Shown piece after piece: positions 4,825-5,411 of a stretch of 5,411 nucleotides of DNA (the first letter of the stretch is position 1; each line of letters begins with the position of its first letter). A program made the position numbers and the translations under genes. The stretch is from Candidatus Bathyarchaeota archaeon (GTDB lineage: Archaea; Thermoproteota; Bathyarchaeia; Bathyarchaeales; B26-1). Below the pieces are notes generated by a model that did no database searches, had not been told where the DNA came from, and saw only the letters and a program-made list of their open reading frames with translations. The stretch spans positions 1 to 5,411 of the forward strand of contig QMYL01000085.1 in assembly GCA_003662645.1 (NCBI GenBank). The letters are read 5' to 3'.

Positions 4825-5070
4825 GTGAGCCAATTGGGTAGGCTGGTTAATGTCTCAGTGAAGGTTCCCGAGGAGATAAGGAAGCTTATGAGAAAGGTTG
4901 ATGTGAACTGGAGCGAATACCTTAGGGAGACCATAGAAACCAAGATTAGAGTGGAGATGGCTAAGGACGCGGCGAGGAAATTGGATGAGATCCGTGAAAG
5001 AGCTGGCAAGGTGCCTACAGGGGAGCTTGTAAGATGGATAAGGGAGGACAGGGAGAGAAGCCTAAAGTAG
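4825..5070 (+). CDS. vapB: VapB-type antitoxin with ribbon-helix-helix DNA-binding domain
   Basis: An 81-residue protein expected to neutralise the toxin encoded next to it and to repress their shared promoter. Residues 8-15 (VNVSVKVP) form the beta-strand that pairs in the dimer and enters the DNA major groove. EEIRKLMRKVD (16-26) and WSEYLRETIETKI (29-41) are the two RHH helices; NWSEYLRE is characteristic of archaeal VapB. The charged C-terminal part (42-81) with WIREDRER near its end is the toxin-wrapping region. The start is uncertain. GTG at 4825 is the first possible codon after an in-frame TGA at 4807-4809 and would suit a leaderless mRNA. TTG at 4834 has a GGTGA ribosome site 5 nt upstream and would give a protein 3 residues shorter. 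The gene follows directly on the integrase relic and overlaps the toxin gene by 37 bp. Confidence 0.85.
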   Translation: MSQLGRLVNVSVKVPEEIRKLMRKVDVNWSEYLRETIETKIRVEMAKDAARKLDEIRERAGKVPTGELVRWIREDRERSLK

Positions 5071-5411
5071 TAATCGACGCTAGTGTAGCGGTTAAATGGA
5101 TCATCCCAGGGGAGCCTTGGGAAGCACAGGCCAGAACCCTTAAGGAAAGAATAGCATCTAGGGAGATAGAGGCATACGCGCCTCCACTCCTCCTCTACGA
5201 GGTAGCCTCCGTCATACAAAAGTCTATATTGAGAGGAGCATTAAGACTAGGCGACGGAATCGAAGCTCTGAAGGCAATGGGGCATCTGGGCCTTAACATC
5301 CAGCCAACCAGCTGGGACGACCTAGCAGAGATACTGAACATAGCCGCTACAACCAAACTAACAGTGTATGACGCAGCCTACCTCCACCTTTCAAGGAAGA
5401 TGGAAGCCAAA
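5034..5411 (+). CDS. vapC: VapC-type PIN-domain toxin ribonuclease (3' truncated by window end)
   Basis: The frame stays open from ATG 5034 to the last base (126 codons). PIN toxins of this kind usually have about 130-145 residues, so only a short C-terminal piece is missing. The fold starts VVIDASVAVKWIIP, with catalytic D15. It continues with PPLLLYEVASVI (E56) and TVYDAAYLHLS (D113), which together hold three of the four acidic Mg2+ ligands. The fourth, normally in a VTAD-like motif, would lie just beyond the window. VapC enzymes cleave RNA, often tRNA or rRNA. The ATG has GGGAG (5021-5025) 8 nt upstream, and the coding region starts 37 bp inside vapB, which suggests translational coupling. 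The first nine residues (DKGGQGEK) are not conserved in PIN proteins. A later start is unlikely because no other ATG, GTG or TTG occurs before the conserved VVIDAS strand in this frame. Confidence 0.88.
   Translation, partial: MDKGGQGEKPKVVIDASVAVKWIIPGEPWEAQARTLKERIASREIEAYAPPLLLYEVASVIQKSILRGALRLGDGIEALKAMGHLGLNIQPTSWDDLAEILNIAATTKLTVYDAAYLHLSRKMEAK

Noticed and set aside
4815..5219. A 134-codon ORF antisense to vapBC
   Set aside because: The serine/leucine-rich composition is typical of the shadow of charged, codon-biased genes. It lies opposite two clear family members.
1..5411. CRISPR array or intact insertion sequence
   Set aside because: No regularly spaced repeats, terminal inverted repeats or transposase motifs were seen. 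The only mobile-element signal is the integrase relic.

Overview
The window looks archaeal and chromosomal. The evidence is tetrahydromethanopterin (H4MPT) and F420 type enzymes, frequent TTG/GTG starts, AGG-rich arginine codons, TATA-like boxes upstream of genes, no bacterial -35/-10 promoters, and a tRNA-Ile with an encoded CCA end. A Bathyarchaeia-like or other TACK lineage with the archaeal methyl branch of C1 metabolism is my best guess, but the lineage is an inference.

Bases 1-1180 hold the 3' half of methenyl-H4MPT cyclohydrolase (mch, + strand). It converges on an ECF-type vitamin transporter S component (- strand), and the two stop codons overlap in a shared TTAA. The ECF gene has its own TATA/SD and a perfect 6-bp inverted repeat just upstream. 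Bases 1180-2223 hold an FrhB/FpoF-like F420-linked iron-sulfur flavoprotein (- strand). Across a 110-bp divergent promoter region lies a PPP-family Ser/Thr phosphatase (+, 2334-3266, TTG start). A RimK/MptN-like ATP-grasp ligase follows (+, 3364-4242, TTG start), probably glutamylating H4MPT or a related cofactor. Mch, the F420 oxidoreductase and the ligase fit together as parts of H4MPT/F420-dependent C1 and redox metabolism.

Bases 4312-4389 are tRNA-Ile(GAU). The following ~425 bp contain no intact gene. Reading the minus strand by hand in all three frames reveals a decayed archaeal tyrosine integrase. The HxxR box, LGH motif and active-site tyrosine are still legible, but the gene is broken by a stop codon, an A-run frameshift and an apparent in-frame deletion. 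Its C-terminal reading frame runs into the tRNA 3' end, and a 10-bp piece of that tRNA end is repeated 20 bp downstream. This marks an old integration site.

Immediately beyond the relic is a VapBC toxin-antitoxin pair (+): an intact ribbon-helix-helix antitoxin, and a PIN-domain toxin overlapping it by 37 bp and cut off by the window end. The right end therefore reads as the edge of a tRNA-anchored accessory region, while the left 4.2 kb is core metabolism. I found no clearly unprecedented system. The integrase relic with its att-like repeat, and the small regulatory arrangements, are the most interesting parts.
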